The notes below the pieces were generated by a model. The model saw only the letters and a program-made list of their open reading frames with translations, had not been told where the DNA came from and did no database searches. Below, piece after piece: positions 1 to 9,294 of a stretch of 64,000 nt of DNA. The DNA comes from Streptomyces sp. YIM 130001 (GTDB lineage Bacteria; Actinomycetota; Actinomycetes; Streptomycetales; Streptomycetaceae), in assembly GCF_003574445.1 (NCBI RefSeq), contig NZ_KZ984559.1, forward strand, positions 188,543-252,542. The letters are read 5' to 3'. How positions within the stretch are numbered: the stretch's first letter is position 1; each line of letters begins with the position of its first letter. The translations under genes were made by a program, and so were the position numbers.

Positions 1-2763
1 CACCACATCGGCGAGACCGAGGGCCAGGGCGAGCGAGGCGAAGAAGGTCTCGCCGCCGGAGAGTGTGGCCGTGTCCCGCTCGCGGCCGGTCCAGGCGTCG
101 ACCACGTGCAGTCCGAGGCCCGAACGGCCGCGCCCCGCACGGTCGTCCGAGTGCACCAGGGTGTAGCGGCCCGCGGACATGCGCTGCAGGCGCGCGGTCG
201 CCGCGGCCGCGACCTGTTCGAGCCGGGCGGCGAGTACGTAGGACTCCAGACGCATCCGGCGTTCGTTCTCGCTGGCGGTGCCGGCGGCCAGGCCGGCGAG
301 CCGCGCCACCCGGTCGTACTCGGTGCGCAGTGGCCCCAGTTGGCGGGCCTCGGCCTGCGCGTGGGTGGAGAGACGGTCGAGTTCGGTGCAGCGGCCGGCC
401 GCCGCGTCGTCGGCCGAGACGGTGTCGCGCAGCACGCGGTCGGCGGTGTCCGCCCGTGACCTGGCGGTGTCCGGGTCGGCGGCGGGCCGGGCCTCGGCAG
501 CGAGCGTCTCGTCCTCGGCGAGTACAGCGCGGACCGCGGCCTCCTCCTGTTGGCGACGGTCGATTCGGTGCTGCAGTTCGCGGTGCGCGGCGTCGTCGAG
601 TGCCGCCTCGGCGGCCTGCCGCGGGGTGTCGAAGCCGGCCCGGTAGGCGGCGTCGGCGAGCCGGGAGTCCGCGTCCTTGAGGCGCTGGGCCGCGTCCGCC
701 GCGGCGCGTACTGCGTCGGCGGCGGCGGTGAGCAGATCCGCCTGGCGCTCCAGCTGGCCGGCCCGTGCCGCCACGCTCTCGGCGTCGCCCCGCGCCTCGG
801 CCAACTCGCTGCGCACATCGGCCCGTTCACGGTCCAGGCGTTCCGTTCTGGCCTGCCGGGAGGCGATCCGGGTCAGCGCTCGTTCGCGCCCGGAGAGGCG
901 GCGGGCGTGTTCCTCCTCGGCGTGGGCGAGGGCTTCCTGTGCGGCGTGCAGTCCGGCCGCACGGTCCCGCACGTCCGCGTGCTCGCGCCGCAACTGCTCC
1001 ACGGTGGAGGCCAGTTCGGCGGTCGTGTCGTCGCCGGTCGCCTCCACTGCGGCGGCGAGCGCGGCGGAGACGGCGCTGAGTTCGCGCTCCGCCTCCTGGC
1101 GGCGTTCGTCGGCGCTGCCGTGGGCGGCAAATGCGGCTTCCTCGGTCCCCCGGTCGACATGACCGGCGACCTTGGTGGCGGGGTCGGGGTGGTCCGTGGA
1201 GCCACAGACGGCGCAGGCGGTGCCCGGTTCGAGGCCCGCGGCGAGTTCGGCGGCGATGCCGCGCAGCCGCTGTTCCTTGAGGCCGAGCCAGTGTTCGTGC
1301 GCGGCGAGGGCCGCCTCGCGGGTCCGGAGTGCGGTGTGCTCGCACTGTTCGGCGCGTACGGCGAGTTCGTCGCGGCGGGCGGCAGCGGCGAGACGGTCCT
1401 GGGCCGACGAGAGGGCGGCGGCGAGGTGTTCGGCCCTGGCGACCGCGTCGCGGGCGGAGTCGACCGCGCCGCGGAGCGAGTGGTGGGTGGCGTCGGCGCG
1501 GTCGAGCCATTCGGTGACGTCGCGCAGGGCCTCGTCGTCGGCACGTTCCTCGCGGTCCAGGCCGGCGCGTTCCTCGGTGAGGGCGGCGAGGCGCTGTTCG
1601 GCGCGGCGGGCGGACTCCAGGCCGCCGAGTTCCTCCAGGGCCTTGCGGGCGGCGGACGCGAGGGTGGCCGCGCCCGCTCCGGCCAGGTCGGCGGGCAGGG
1701 CCGCCCTGGCGCGCTCCTCGGCGGTGGTGCAGCCGCGGTGCTCGCGCTCGGCGTCGGCGCGCAGGCGCAGCGCCGGTGCGACCGTCTCGGCCTTGCGGCC
1801 ACGCTCCATGCGGGCCCGTAGCTCGGCGTACGCGGTGTCGCCCGCGGCCAGCGCCTCGGCCCGAGCGCGGGCCTCGGCGGCCCGCTGCTGCAACCGGTGG
1901 GTGGCGAGTTCGGCATCCAGCTCGCGGCGTGCGGCAGCCTGGACGCGTTCGGCCTCGGCGACGCGGGTACGGGCGAGCGTCCGCCGCTCGCGTGCTCCGG
2001 CCCGGGCTACGGCGGCCCAGCCGAGTACGTCGTCGGCGAGGCCGGGTTCGCCGGGTGCCGTGTCGGGCAGGGGCAGTTCGGCGGCCGGGCCCGCGGCCTG
2101 CTGGATGCGGTGGGCGACGGCGAGCAGCCGGTCGTCGCCCGACTGGACACGGGCCTGAGTGGCGCGGCGCAGTTCGGCGAGCTTGTCCTCGACCGCGGCG
2201 AAGCGACGGGTGTCGAAGAGCCGGCCGAGGACCCGTCCACGGGCCTCGGCGTCCGCCCGCAAGAACCGTGCGAACTCGCCCTGCGGGAGCAGCACCACCT
2301 GGCAGAACTGTTCTTTGCTCATGCCGAGCAGCCGGCCGACCTCCTCGCCGATCTCCTGGTGGGAGCGGCTGAGGTCCTGCCATGCGCCGCTCACCGCGTC
2401 CCGGGTGCGCAGCCAGGTCTGCGCCTTGTCGACCGTGGTGCCGGTGCCGCGCTTCTTGGGGCGCACCCGGGCGGGCTGCCGGGTGACCTCCAACCGGCGC
2501 CCGGCGACGGAGAGTTCGAGGGTGACGGAGGTACGTGTGCCGGCCGGCGCATGGTCGCTGCGCAGGGCGACGGACTGGCTCTGCCGGGAGCCGGGCACGG
2601 ATCCGTACAGGGCGTAGCAGACCGCGTCCAGGACGGATGTCTTGCCGGCTCCGGTGGGCCCGTGCAGCAGGAAAAGGCCGGCCCCGGACAGCGCGTCGAA
2701 GTCGATCTCCTGGGTGCCGCCGAAGGGGCCGAAGGCACTGATCGTCAGCCGGTGCAGCCTCAT
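1..2763 (-). CDS. sbcC: SbcC, ATPase subunit of the SbcCD nuclease (C-terminus beyond window edge)
   Basis: SbcC is the SMC/Rad50-like ATPase of the SbcCD complex, which cleaves DNA hairpins and protein-blocked DNA ends. The protein begins MRLHRLTISAFGPFGG and has a Walker A loop GPTGAGKTS near residue 36. Long Ala/Arg/Glu-rich coiled-coil sequence follows, broken at about 1201-1218 by the zinc-hook motif CAVCGS. Bases 1-63 encode the ABC signature LSGGETFFASLALALGL, so only Walker B, the D-loop and the C-terminal tail are missing, beyond the left edge. The ATG at 2761-2763 overlaps the sbcD stop by 4 bp (ATGA), which indicates translational coupling. A very large open frame on the opposite strand here is a GC-bias shadow. 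Confidence 0.94.
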   Translation of the reverse strand, partial: MRLHRLTISAFGPFGGTQEIDFDALSGAGLFLLHGPTGAGKTSVLDAVCYALYGSVPGSRQSQSVALRSDHAPAGTRTSVTLELSVAGRRLEVTRQPARVRPKKRGTGTTVDKAQTWLRTRDAVSGAWQDLSRSHQEIGEEVGRLLGMSKEQFCQVVLLPQGEFARFLRADAEARGRVLGRLFDTRRFAAVEDKLAELRRATQARVQSGDDRLLAVAHRIQQAAGPAAELPLPDTAPGEPGLADDVLGWAAVARAGARERRTLARTRVAEAERVQAAARRELDAELATHRLQQRAAEARARAEALAAGDTAYAELRARMERGRKAETVAPALRLRADAEREHRGCTTAEERARAALPADLAGAGAATLASAARKALEELGGLESARRAEQRLAALTEERAGLDREERADDEALRDVTEWLDRADATHHSLRGAVDSARDAVARAEHLAAALSSAQDRLAAAARRDELAVRAEQCEHTALRTREAALAAHEHWLGLKEQRLRGIAAELAAGLEPGTACAVCGSTDHPDPATKVAGHVDRGTEEAAFAAHGSADERRQEAERELSAVSAALAAAVEATGDDTTAELASTVEQLRREHADVRDRAAGLHAAQEALAHAEEEHARRLSGRERALTRIASRQARTERLDRERADVRSELAEARGDAESVAARAGQLERQADLLTAAADAVRAAADAAQRLKDADSRLADAAYRAGFDTPRQAAEAALDDAAHRELQHRIDRRQQEEAAVRAVLAEDETLAAEARPAADPDTARSRADTADRVLRDTVSADDAAAGRCTELDRLSTHAQAEARQLGPLRTEYDRVARLAGLAAGTASENERRMRLESYVLAARLEQVAAAATARLQRMSAGRYTLVHSDDRAGRGRSGLGLHVVDAWTGRERDTATLSGGETFFASLALALGLADVV

Positions 2764-3923
2764 CGGGCGACCTCCCGCAGGGTGTCGTCGGTGCGGACGG
2801 TGTCGATGGCATCGCGCAGGACGGCACGTTCGGCGTCGTCGGCTCGGCTGCCGCGGACGTGCGCGACGAAGTCCTCGGCGATCTGCTGGTCGCTGCGCCC
2901 GTCGAGCCGCTGGGCGTAGGAGCCGGTGTCGTCGCCCGGGGCACGCTCGGGGGCGAAGACGAGGCTGAGCGTGTGCGGGAAGCGTGCGCAGAGTGCGGCC
3001 ATCGGTTCGGCGGGCCGTACGGCGTCGGTGAGGGTGGCCTCGACCCAGGAATCGGTGTGGGTCTCCAGGTCCGGGTCGGCGAGCAGGTCGTCCAGGGTGC
3101 CGCGGATCCGGGCGAGGCGGCGCGGCGCGGGGCAGTCGACGCGCTCGGCGCTCACGGCACCGCCGGCGTCCAGATCGACCAGCCACATGCTCTTGCGGTG
3201 GTGCTCCTCGGAGAACGAGTACGCGAGCGGGGACCCCGAGTAACGCACCCGCTCGGAGAGCTTCTGGCTGCCGTGCAGATGGCCGAGCGCCACGTAGTCC
3301 ACCCCGTCGAAGATGCCGGCCGGCACCGAGTCGACGCCGCCGACGGTGATGTCGCGCTCGCTGTCGCTGGCTTCACCGCCGGTGACGAAGGCGTGCGCGA
3401 GGACGACCGATCGGGTGCCGGCGGGACGGTCGGCGAGATCGGCGCGCACTCGCTCCATGGCGGCCCCGAGCACCGCCTCGTGCCCGGCCTTTTCGACCGC
3501 GAACTCGTCCTTGACCAGGGCTGGTTCAAGGTACGGCAGCCCGTAGAAGGCGACGTCCCCGTGGGCGTCGGCGAGCATCACGGGCGTGCCGCAGGAGGCC
3601 GGCGCGGTCCGCAGGTGGATGCCCGCGCGGCCGATCAGGCCCGCTCCGACGCCGAGGCGTCGCGCCGAGTCGTGGTTGCCGGAGATCATCACCGTCGGCA
3701 CCCCGAGATCGGCGAGGCGGTGCAGCGCGGAGTCGTAGAGCTCGACCGCAGCGAGCGGCGGCACTGCCCGGTCGTAGACGTCACCGGCGACGACGACGGC
3801 GTCCACCCGGTGCGTGCGGACCGTGTCCACCAGGTGCTCGATGAACGCGGACTGCGCCTCGAGCATGCTCACCCGGTGGAAGGACCGCCCCAGGTGCCAG
3901 TCGGAGGTGTGCAGGATCCTCAA
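2760..3923 (-). CDS. sbcD: SbcD, Mre11-type nuclease subunit of SbcCD
   Basis: SbcD is the metallophosphoesterase (Mre11-like) subunit, a manganese-dependent exo/endonuclease acting with SbcC. The N-terminus reads MRILHTSDWHLGRSF, the first metal-binding motif. GNHDS and GHLHG follow in the family's order. I place the start at the TTG at 3923: the conserved sequence begins right there, a GGAG lies 7 nt upstream, and the resulting 387 residues match the family. In-frame sequence further upstream is Arg-rich and unconserved. It is the first gene of a two-gene operon and overlaps sbcC by ATGA. Confidence 0.94.
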   Translation of the reverse strand: MRILHTSDWHLGRSFHRVSMLEAQSAFIEHLVDTVRTHRVDAVVVAGDVYDRAVPPLAAVELYDSALHRLADLGVPTVMISGNHDSARRLGVGAGLIGRAGIHLRTAPASCGTPVMLADAHGDVAFYGLPYLEPALVKDEFAVEKAGHEAVLGAAMERVRADLADRPAGTRSVVLAHAFVTGGEASDSERDITVGGVDSVPAGIFDGVDYVALGHLHGSQKLSERVRYSGSPLAYSFSEEHHRKSMWLVDLDAGGAVSAERVDCPAPRRLARIRGTLDDLLADPDLETHTDSWVEATLTDAVRPAEPMAALCARFPHTLSLVFAPERAPGDDTGSYAQRLDGRSDQQIAEDFVAHVRGSRADDAERAVLRDAIDTVRTDDTLREVAR

Positions 3924-4157
3924 GACGCGACTCCGGCCCGCATGCTCCTCATTCCACCCCTCGCTCCGCCTTGCTCCACGGCTGCGCCGCGCTTGTCGTG
4001 GCCTCGGCCCTCTCCCGGCCGTCGGCACAGGTCACGGTAACGCCGGTGGGTCCCGGATTCCCCACGGACCCCGATATTCCGCCCGGCACGGCATCGACGC
4101 GCGACGCCCGCGCCCCGCATCGCTCTGCGGCAGGCACCCACCGCCCGACCCGGCCGC

Positions 4158-5087
4158 TCACCGTTCCCGCACGCCCCGGTCCCCGTCGGCCTCCGTGCGG
4201 TGCCCCGCCCGCTCCAGCCCCTCGTACACCGACTCGGTGAACGCCGAGATGGTCTCGTTGTGGCGGCTCGGCACCCACACCACCGAGGTGAGCCAGGCGA
4301 GCACCGCGCCCTCCAGCGGCCGCCAGGCGAGTCCTTCGGGCAGTGCCGACGCGGGGCTCTCGTTGAGGTGGATGCCACGGCCGGCAAGGACGAGACCGTG
4401 TACGAAGTTCGGGTTTCGGGCGTGCCGGATGGAGCCGGGCAGGAAGCCCTCGTCGCGGCAGACGGTGAGCATGTGGTCGTAGAGGCGGGGGGCCATCGCC
4501 CGCGGGAAGATCACCAGAGGTGACCCGTTGAGGTCGCGCAACCGCACGCGGTCGGCTCCCGCGGCCGGGTGCCCCTGCGGCAGGACGACGCCGAGTTCGC
4601 GTCGGGCCACCGGGCCCGACTCGAGACCCACGGTGTCCGCGGGATGCCGGACCACGCCGGCGTCCAGCTCTCCCTCGCGCAGCCGCGACAGTTGCTCGTC
4701 GGTGGTCAACTCGTGCAGATCGAGCAGTACGTCGGGCACCCGGTGGGCGAAGGTCGCGGTCAAGGTGGACAGCACCACGGGGGCGGTGTCCGGCGGGACC
4801 CCGACCCGCAGCGCCCCCGCCTCACCGGGACGGATCCGGCGCATCGCCTCGCGCGCCGTCTCCACCCCGCACAGCACGGGCCGTACGTGCTCGAGCAGCA
4901 GCGCGCCGGCCTCGGTGAGCTGGACGCCGTGCCGGGTGCGGTCGAAGAGCCGGATGCCCAGCTCGCGTTCGAGGTCGCGGATGCGCTGGGAGAGCGGCGG
5001 CTGGGCCATGTGCAGGCGTTCCGCGGCCCGACCGAAGTGCAGTTCCTCGGCGAGCACGGAGAAGTAGCGCAGATGACGGAGCTCCAT
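4158..5087 (-). CDS. LysR-family regulator divergent from an acyl-CoA operon
   Basis: A 309-residue LysR-type regulator. The winged helix-turn-helix is at residues 1-60 (MELRHLRYFSVLAEELHFGR, then QPPLSQRIRDLERELG), followed by a substrate-binding-like effector domain. The N-terminus resembles the BenM/CatM branch, which senses aromatic or small organic acids; that comparison is family knowledge. The gene is divergent from the crotonase/acyl-CoA synthetase/MFS operon, so it most likely controls that operon in response to its substrate. No good Shine-Dalgarno precedes the ATG; a GTTAGGGT element lies just upstream, so the transcript may be nearly leaderless. The effector is unknown. Confidence 0.9.
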   Translation of the reverse strand: MELRHLRYFSVLAEELHFGRAAERLHMAQPPLSQRIRDLERELGIRLFDRTRHGVQLTEAGALLLEHVRPVLCGVETAREAMRRIRPGEAGALRVGVPPDTAPVVLSTLTATFAHRVPDVLLDLHELTTDEQLSRLREGELDAGVVRHPADTVGLESGPVARRELGVVLPQGHPAAGADRVRLRDLNGSPLVIFPRAMAPRLYDHMLTVCRDEGFLPGSIRHARNPNFVHGLVLAGRGIHLNESPASALPEGLAWRPLEGAVLAWLTSVVWVPSRHNETISAFTESVYEGLERAGHRTEADGDRGVRER

Positions 5088-5186
5088 CCGCGGACCCTAA
5101 CCCCGGGGGACGCGCGGCAGGCGTCCCCCGGACGCGACGTCTGCCCGGGCGGCCGCAGGAGACCCGCCGGCCCGGAACCTGCAGCC

Positions 5187-5201
5187 ATATCGCAGCGATA
5201 T
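5187..5201. promoter_or_regulatory. Putative LysR operator (15-bp perfect palindrome)
   Basis: ATATCGCAGCGATAT is a perfect 7-bp inverted repeat around one base and fits the T-N11-A rule of LysR boxes. It lies in the 281-bp divergent region between the LysR gene and the crotonase gene, 99 bp from the regulator's ATG. Function is inferred from position and symmetry. Confidence 0.5.
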
Positions 5202-5368
5202 CGCCGCCAGTCCCGATTGGTGTTGGCCGGGGCCCAACTCCCCCTGTTTGCATGACTGCTCACGGGAGTCCGCCCCGCGGACAGCCTCCCGTCATCCCCG
5301 TCTCCCCGGCATCCCCGCGCCTCGCCGCGCTCGCTGGCGCCTGCGCGCATCCCAGGAAGGGCCCGCTC

Positions 5369-6172
5369 ATGACCGACCCCACCGCCGTACTGGTCGCCCA
5401 CCACCCCGTCGCCGCCGACGACCTGCCCGCGGGCGCGTACGTGGCCGAGGTGACCCTGAACCGCCCCGAGAAACTCAACGCCTGGACGGCGGACATGCGG
5501 GCCGCGCTGGTCTCCGCCCTGCGCACCGCGGACGCCGACGCCTCCTGTCGCGCCGTGGTCCTCACCGGTGCGGGCCGGGCCTTCTGTGCGGGCCAGGACC
5601 TGGCCGAGACGGCGGCGATCGACCCCGACGACCACGCCGCGGCCGAGGCCTGGATCGACGACTTCGGCCTGCTCTTCCGGGTCGTGCGCGGCCTGGCCAA
5701 GCCGGTGATCGCGGCGGTCAACGGGGTGGCGGCCGGATCCGGTTTCCAGTTCTCGCTGCTCGCCGATCTGCGGATCGGTCACGCGGGCGTACGGATGGGC
5801 CAGCCCGAGGTCCTCTCCGGGATTCCCAGCATCACCGGGATCTGGGCGATGTGGGGAATCCTCGGCCGGGCGAAGACGACCGAGTTCGCGCTCACCGGGC
5901 GTCTGGTGGACGGCACCGAGGCGCACCGCCTCGGCCTGCTGTCCCGGCTCGTCGACGAGGAGCAGGTCCGGGACGAGGCCATCGCCGAGGCCACCCGGCT
6001 CGCGGCGCTGCCGCCCGGCGCGGTCGCCCTCACCAAGGGCCGCATCCGCGAACTCGACGACGCCGGCCTGGACGAGGCGGTGGCCGCCGCCAAGAAGGTG
6101 CACACCGCGGCCTACGCGACCGGGGAACCGCAGGCCGAGATGGCCCGCTTCCTGGCCGGCCGCCGCCGCTGA
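5369..6172 (+). CDS. Crotonase-family protein (enoyl-CoA hydratase/isomerase)
   Basis: A 267-residue crotonase-fold enzyme acting on acyl-CoA thioesters in the cytoplasm. The oxyanion-hole motifs are present: AFCAGQDL (about residues 71-78) and NGVAAGSGFQFSLLADLRI (about 118-136). In classical hydratases two glutamates act on water. The second is present as Glu147 (GQPE), but the first position appears to be Gln127, so hydration is uncertain and an isomerase, lyase or hydrolase role is possible. The start is the ATG at 5369, preceded by AGGAAGG; the frame runs upstream to 5252 but without conserved sequence. First gene of an operon with an acyl-CoA synthetase and a transporter. Confidence 0.85.
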   Translation: MTDPTAVLVAHHPVAADDLPAGAYVAEVTLNRPEKLNAWTADMRAALVSALRTADADASCRAVVLTGAGRAFCAGQDLAETAAIDPDDHAAAEAWIDDFGLLFRVVRGLAKPVIAAVNGVAAGSGFQFSLLADLRIGHAGVRMGQPEVLSGIPSITGIWAMWGILGRAKTTEFALTGRLVDGTEAHRLGLLSRLVDEEQVRDEAIAEATRLAALPPGAVALTKGRIRELDDAGLDEAVAAAKKVHTAAYATGEPQAEMARFLAGRRR

Positions 6173-6217
6173 CCGGCCGCGCCCCCGCACCACCCGGACG
6201 AGAGGACGACCCATCCC

Positions 6218-7864
6218 ATGACCACCTGCGCCACGACCACGGGCGATACGCCCGCCACCGGCGGGGCCGGCGACGCCGCGTACCGCGGCCTCCTCGAGGA
6301 ACACCGCTGGAGCGTTCCCGAGCGCTACAACATGGCGGCCGACGTGGCCGACCGGCACCCCGGCGACCGGCTCGCCCTGATCTTCGAGGACCACACGGGC
6401 CACCGGGAGGAGGTCCACTGGCAGCAGGTCCAGGACCGCTCCCGGCAGATCGCCGCCCATCTGCACCGGCTCGGCGTCCGCAAGGGCGACCGGGTGGCCG
6501 TACTGCTGCCGCAGCGCCCCGACACCCCCGCCACCTACCTAGGCGTGCTGCGTACCGGCGCCGTCCTGGTGACCATGTCACTGCTCTGGGCGGACGAGCC
6601 GATCCGGTACCGGCTCGCCGACTCGGGGGCGAGTGTCCTGGTCACCGAGCATGCGGCCCTCGAGAGGACCGGTGGCTTCGACGGCGCGGTCGTCGACATC
6701 GACGATCCGTCCCTCGCCGCCCTCGCCCCCGAGTTCGAGACGGCGGACACCGCCCCCGACGACCCGGCCCTGATCTTCTACACCTCGGGCACCACCGGCG
6801 CGGCCAAGGGCATCGTGCACGCCCACCGCACCCTGCTCGGGCACAACGAGTTCCGGTACTGCCACGACCTGCGGACCGGCGACGTCTTCTACGGAGCGGG
6901 CGACTGGGCCTGGTCGATGGCCAAGCTGATGGGCCCGCTGCGGGCCGGCGCCGTCCACCTCGTGTACCGCCCGGCCGGCGGCTTCGACCCGTCCGGTCTG
7001 CTGGCCTCCATGGCACGGAACAAGGTCACCACATCGCTGGTCAACCCGACCTTCATCCGTAAGATGAGGCAGCATGTCCCGGATGCCGGGAGCCGCCACC
7101 AGCTCTCTCTGCGCGTCGTCTGCTGCTCCAACGAGCCGCTCACCGAGGACCTCATCACCTGGTTCCGTGACCAGTTCGGCGTCACCCCGCTCGACTACTA
7201 CGGGTCCACCGAGTCGTACCCCCTGCTCGGGAACTTCCCCGGAGTGCCGGTGAAGCCGGGCTCGATGGGCCGGCCGCTGCCCGGCTGGGACGTGGTGCTG
7301 CTCGACTCCGAGGACCGCGAGGTGCCGGCGGGTGAGCCGGGTGAGATCTGCCTGCGGGCGGGCTCCAATCCGCAGTTCCCGCTCGGCTACTGGCAGCGGC
7401 CCGAGGCGAGCGAGGAGACCTTCGGTGGCACCTGGTACCGCACGAAGGACCAGGCGGTGCGGGACGAGGACGGCTACTTCTGGTTCCTCGGACGTACCGA
7501 CGACGTCATCAAGACCTCCGGGTACCGGGTCGGACCGTACGAGGTCGAGGCGGCGCTGCGCGGTCATCCGGCGGTGGCGGACGCAGGCGTGGTCGGAGTG
7601 CCCGATCCGGTGCGCGGACAGGCCGTCAAGGCGTGGATCGAGCCGGCCGACGGTCACCGGCCGAGCGAGGAACTGGCCCGGGAGATCTCCGCGTACGCAC
7701 GCGACAACCACTCCCGCTTCGCCTATCCGCGGCTGATCGAGTTCGTCGAGGCCCTGCCCAGGTCGGCGACCGGCAAGATCCAGCGCGCGGCGCTGCGGGA
7801 CCGCGACACCGGGCCCACCTCCCCGGCGGCCGCCGGACACAACCGAGAGGACGGACGCACATGA
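6218..7864 (+). CDS. Acyl-CoA synthetase (AMP-forming)
   Basis: A 548-residue member of the adenylate-forming family. It activates a carboxylate with ATP through an acyl-adenylate to the CoA thioester. Motifs in order: P-loop YTSGTTGAAKG, YGSTES (A5 type), GRTDDVIKTSGYR (hinge) and the catalytic lysine in SATGKIQR near the C-terminus. The overall pattern is closest to acetate/medium-chain or benzoate-type ligases; the substrate cannot be read. It lies 45 bp downstream of the crotonase gene and overlaps the MFS gene by ATGA. In context it probably activates the acid imported by the transporter, with the crotonase working on the resulting thioester. Confidence 0.9.
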   Translation: MTTCATTTGDTPATGGAGDAAYRGLLEEHRWSVPERYNMAADVADRHPGDRLALIFEDHTGHREEVHWQQVQDRSRQIAAHLHRLGVRKGDRVAVLLPQRPDTPATYLGVLRTGAVLVTMSLLWADEPIRYRLADSGASVLVTEHAALERTGGFDGAVVDIDDPSLAALAPEFETADTAPDDPALIFYTSGTTGAAKGIVHAHRTLLGHNEFRYCHDLRTGDVFYGAGDWAWSMAKLMGPLRAGAVHLVYRPAGGFDPSGLLASMARNKVTTSLVNPTFIRKMRQHVPDAGSRHQLSLRVVCCSNEPLTEDLITWFRDQFGVTPLDYYGSTESYPLLGNFPGVPVKPGSMGRPLPGWDVVLLDSEDREVPAGEPGEICLRAGSNPQFPLGYWQRPEASEETFGGTWYRTKDQAVRDEDGYFWFLGRTDDVIKTSGYRVGPYEVEAALRGHPAVADAGVVGVPDPVRGQAVKAWIEPADGHRPSEELAREISAYARDNHSRFAYPRLIEFVEALPRSATGKIQRAALRDRDTGPTSPAAAGHNREDGRT

Positions 7865-9225
7865 CGGCTCAGAGCAGCACGCCCGCCTCGGCGGGCGCCG
7901 CGTCACCTGCCTCCCCGGGAACCGAACCGGGTGGCGTCACCGCCAAGGTGCGGCGCAAGGTCACCACGGCGACCGCGATCGGCAACTTCGTCGAGTGGTT
8001 CGACTCCGGCGCCTACGCCATCATGTCGGCCACCCTCGCAGGTCTCTTCTTCCCGCAGTACGACAAGACCGCGGCGCTCCTTGCCACTTGGGCGGTCTTC
8101 GCCGGCGGCTTCATCGCCCGCCCGCTCGGCGCGGCGTTCTTCGGCCGGTACGGGGACAGGATCGGCCGCAACCGGATGCTCGCTCTGAGCGTGCTGTGCA
8201 TGAGCGGCTCGACGTTCCTGATCGGCGTGCTGCCCGGCTACGCGACGATCGGCATCGTGGCACCGGTGCTGCTGTTCCTGCTCCGAGCCATGCAGGGCTT
8301 CTCCACCGGCGGCGAGTACACCGGGGCTTCGGCGTTCATCATGGAGTACGCGCCGGACGGCCGCCGCGCCCGCTACGCCAGTGTCGTCCCGCTCACCGTG
8401 GGACTCGCCTCGGTGGCAGGCGCGTTGACCGGACTGCTCATCACGTCGACGCTGGACGAGGGTGCGCTCAACAGCTGGGGCTGGCGCATCCCGTTCCTGC
8501 TCGCCGGACCGCTCGGTCTGATCGGGCTCTATCTGCGCAGCCGGATCGACGACACCCCGGTGTTCCGCGCGATGGAGGAGCGCAAGGTGGTGCAGAAGGC
8601 ACCGCTGCGGGAGGCCTGGCGGGTCTGTCGCCGTCAGGTGCTGACCCTCTTCGGCTACAGCATCACCAACGCGGTCGGCTACTACCTGATGAGCAGCTAC
8701 ATGATCGCGTACATGTCGGAGGAGGTGGGCTACACCAAGGCGGAGGCGATGCTGACGAGTGTCGTCGCGATGCTCGCGTACAGCGCGGCCTGTCCGCTGA
8801 TGGCGGCCGCGAGCGACCGCTACGGGCGCAGGCCGCTGCTGCTGCTTGCCTGCGGAGGCTTCGTGGTGGCCACGTTGCCGGCGTTCTGGCTGATCGGCAC
8901 GAGCCTGGTCGGGGCCGTCTTCGGGGCGTCCGTGCTCGCGGTCCTTGTCGCGGTGATCGGTACGTCGAACGTGCCGGCGATGGTGGAGATGTTCCCCGGG
9001 CAGCTGCGCGCGAGCGGTTCGGCGATCGGATACACCGCCGCGTACGTGATGTTCGGCGGCACCGCACCGTTCGTCGCGACGGGTCTGGTGTCGCTCAGCG
9101 GGACGTCGCTGGCGCCCGGCTTCTATCTGATGGCGCTCGCGGCCGTGTCCGGGGTGGTCCTGCTGCGGTCGTTCCGCGAGACCTTCCGGCTGCCGCTGAA
9201 CCGGACGACGGTGCTGGAGAAGTAG
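7861..9225 (+). CDS. MFS metabolite:H+ symporter (MHS family)
   Basis: A 454-residue, 12-segment major facilitator. The start ATG at 7861 overlaps the ligase stop by 4 bp. The N-terminal block IGNFVEWFDSGAYAIM and the GRYGDRIGRNRM loop between helices 2 and 3 are characteristic of the metabolite:H+ symporter branch (ProP, ShiA, citrate and alpha-ketoglutarate carriers). RAMQGFSTGGEYTGA is the conserved helix 4/5 motif. It most likely imports the organic acid that the upstream ligase converts to a CoA ester. The true substrate is not evident. Confidence 0.9.
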   Translation: MTAQSSTPASAGAASPASPGTEPGGVTAKVRRKVTTATAIGNFVEWFDSGAYAIMSATLAGLFFPQYDKTAALLATWAVFAGGFIARPLGAAFFGRYGDRIGRNRMLALSVLCMSGSTFLIGVLPGYATIGIVAPVLLFLLRAMQGFSTGGEYTGASAFIMEYAPDGRRARYASVVPLTVGLASVAGALTGLLITSTLDEGALNSWGWRIPFLLAGPLGLIGLYLRSRIDDTPVFRAMEERKVVQKAPLREAWRVCRRQVLTLFGYSITNAVGYYLMSSYMIAYMSEEVGYTKAEAMLTSVVAMLAYSAACPLMAAASDRYGRRPLLLLACGGFVVATLPAFWLIGTSLVGAVFGASVLAVLVAVIGTSNVPAMVEMFPGQLRASGSAIGYTAAYVMFGGTAPFVATGLVSLSGTSLAPGFYLMALAAVSGVVLLRSFRETFRLPLNRTTVLEK

Positions 9226-9240
9226 CGCACCCGCCGAACG

Positions 9241-9280
9241 GCCGGTGTTTCCGCGCCCGCTGCGGAGCGGGGACACCGGC
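9241..9280. terminator. Bidirectional terminator between convergent genes
   Basis: GCCGGTGT (9241-9248) pairs with ACACCGGC (9273-9280), with further imperfect GC pairing inside. It fills the 69-bp gap between the MFS gene and the convergent IMPACT-family gene. Confidence 0.6.
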
Positions 9281-9294
9281 CGCGCCCGCGCATG

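Noticed and set aside
827..2944. 705-codon minus-strand open frame overlapping sbcC and sbcD
   Set aside because: It is a different frame from SbcC, with Arg/Pro/Thr-rich composition and no motif. The SbcC frame carries Walker A, zinc hook and ABC signature.
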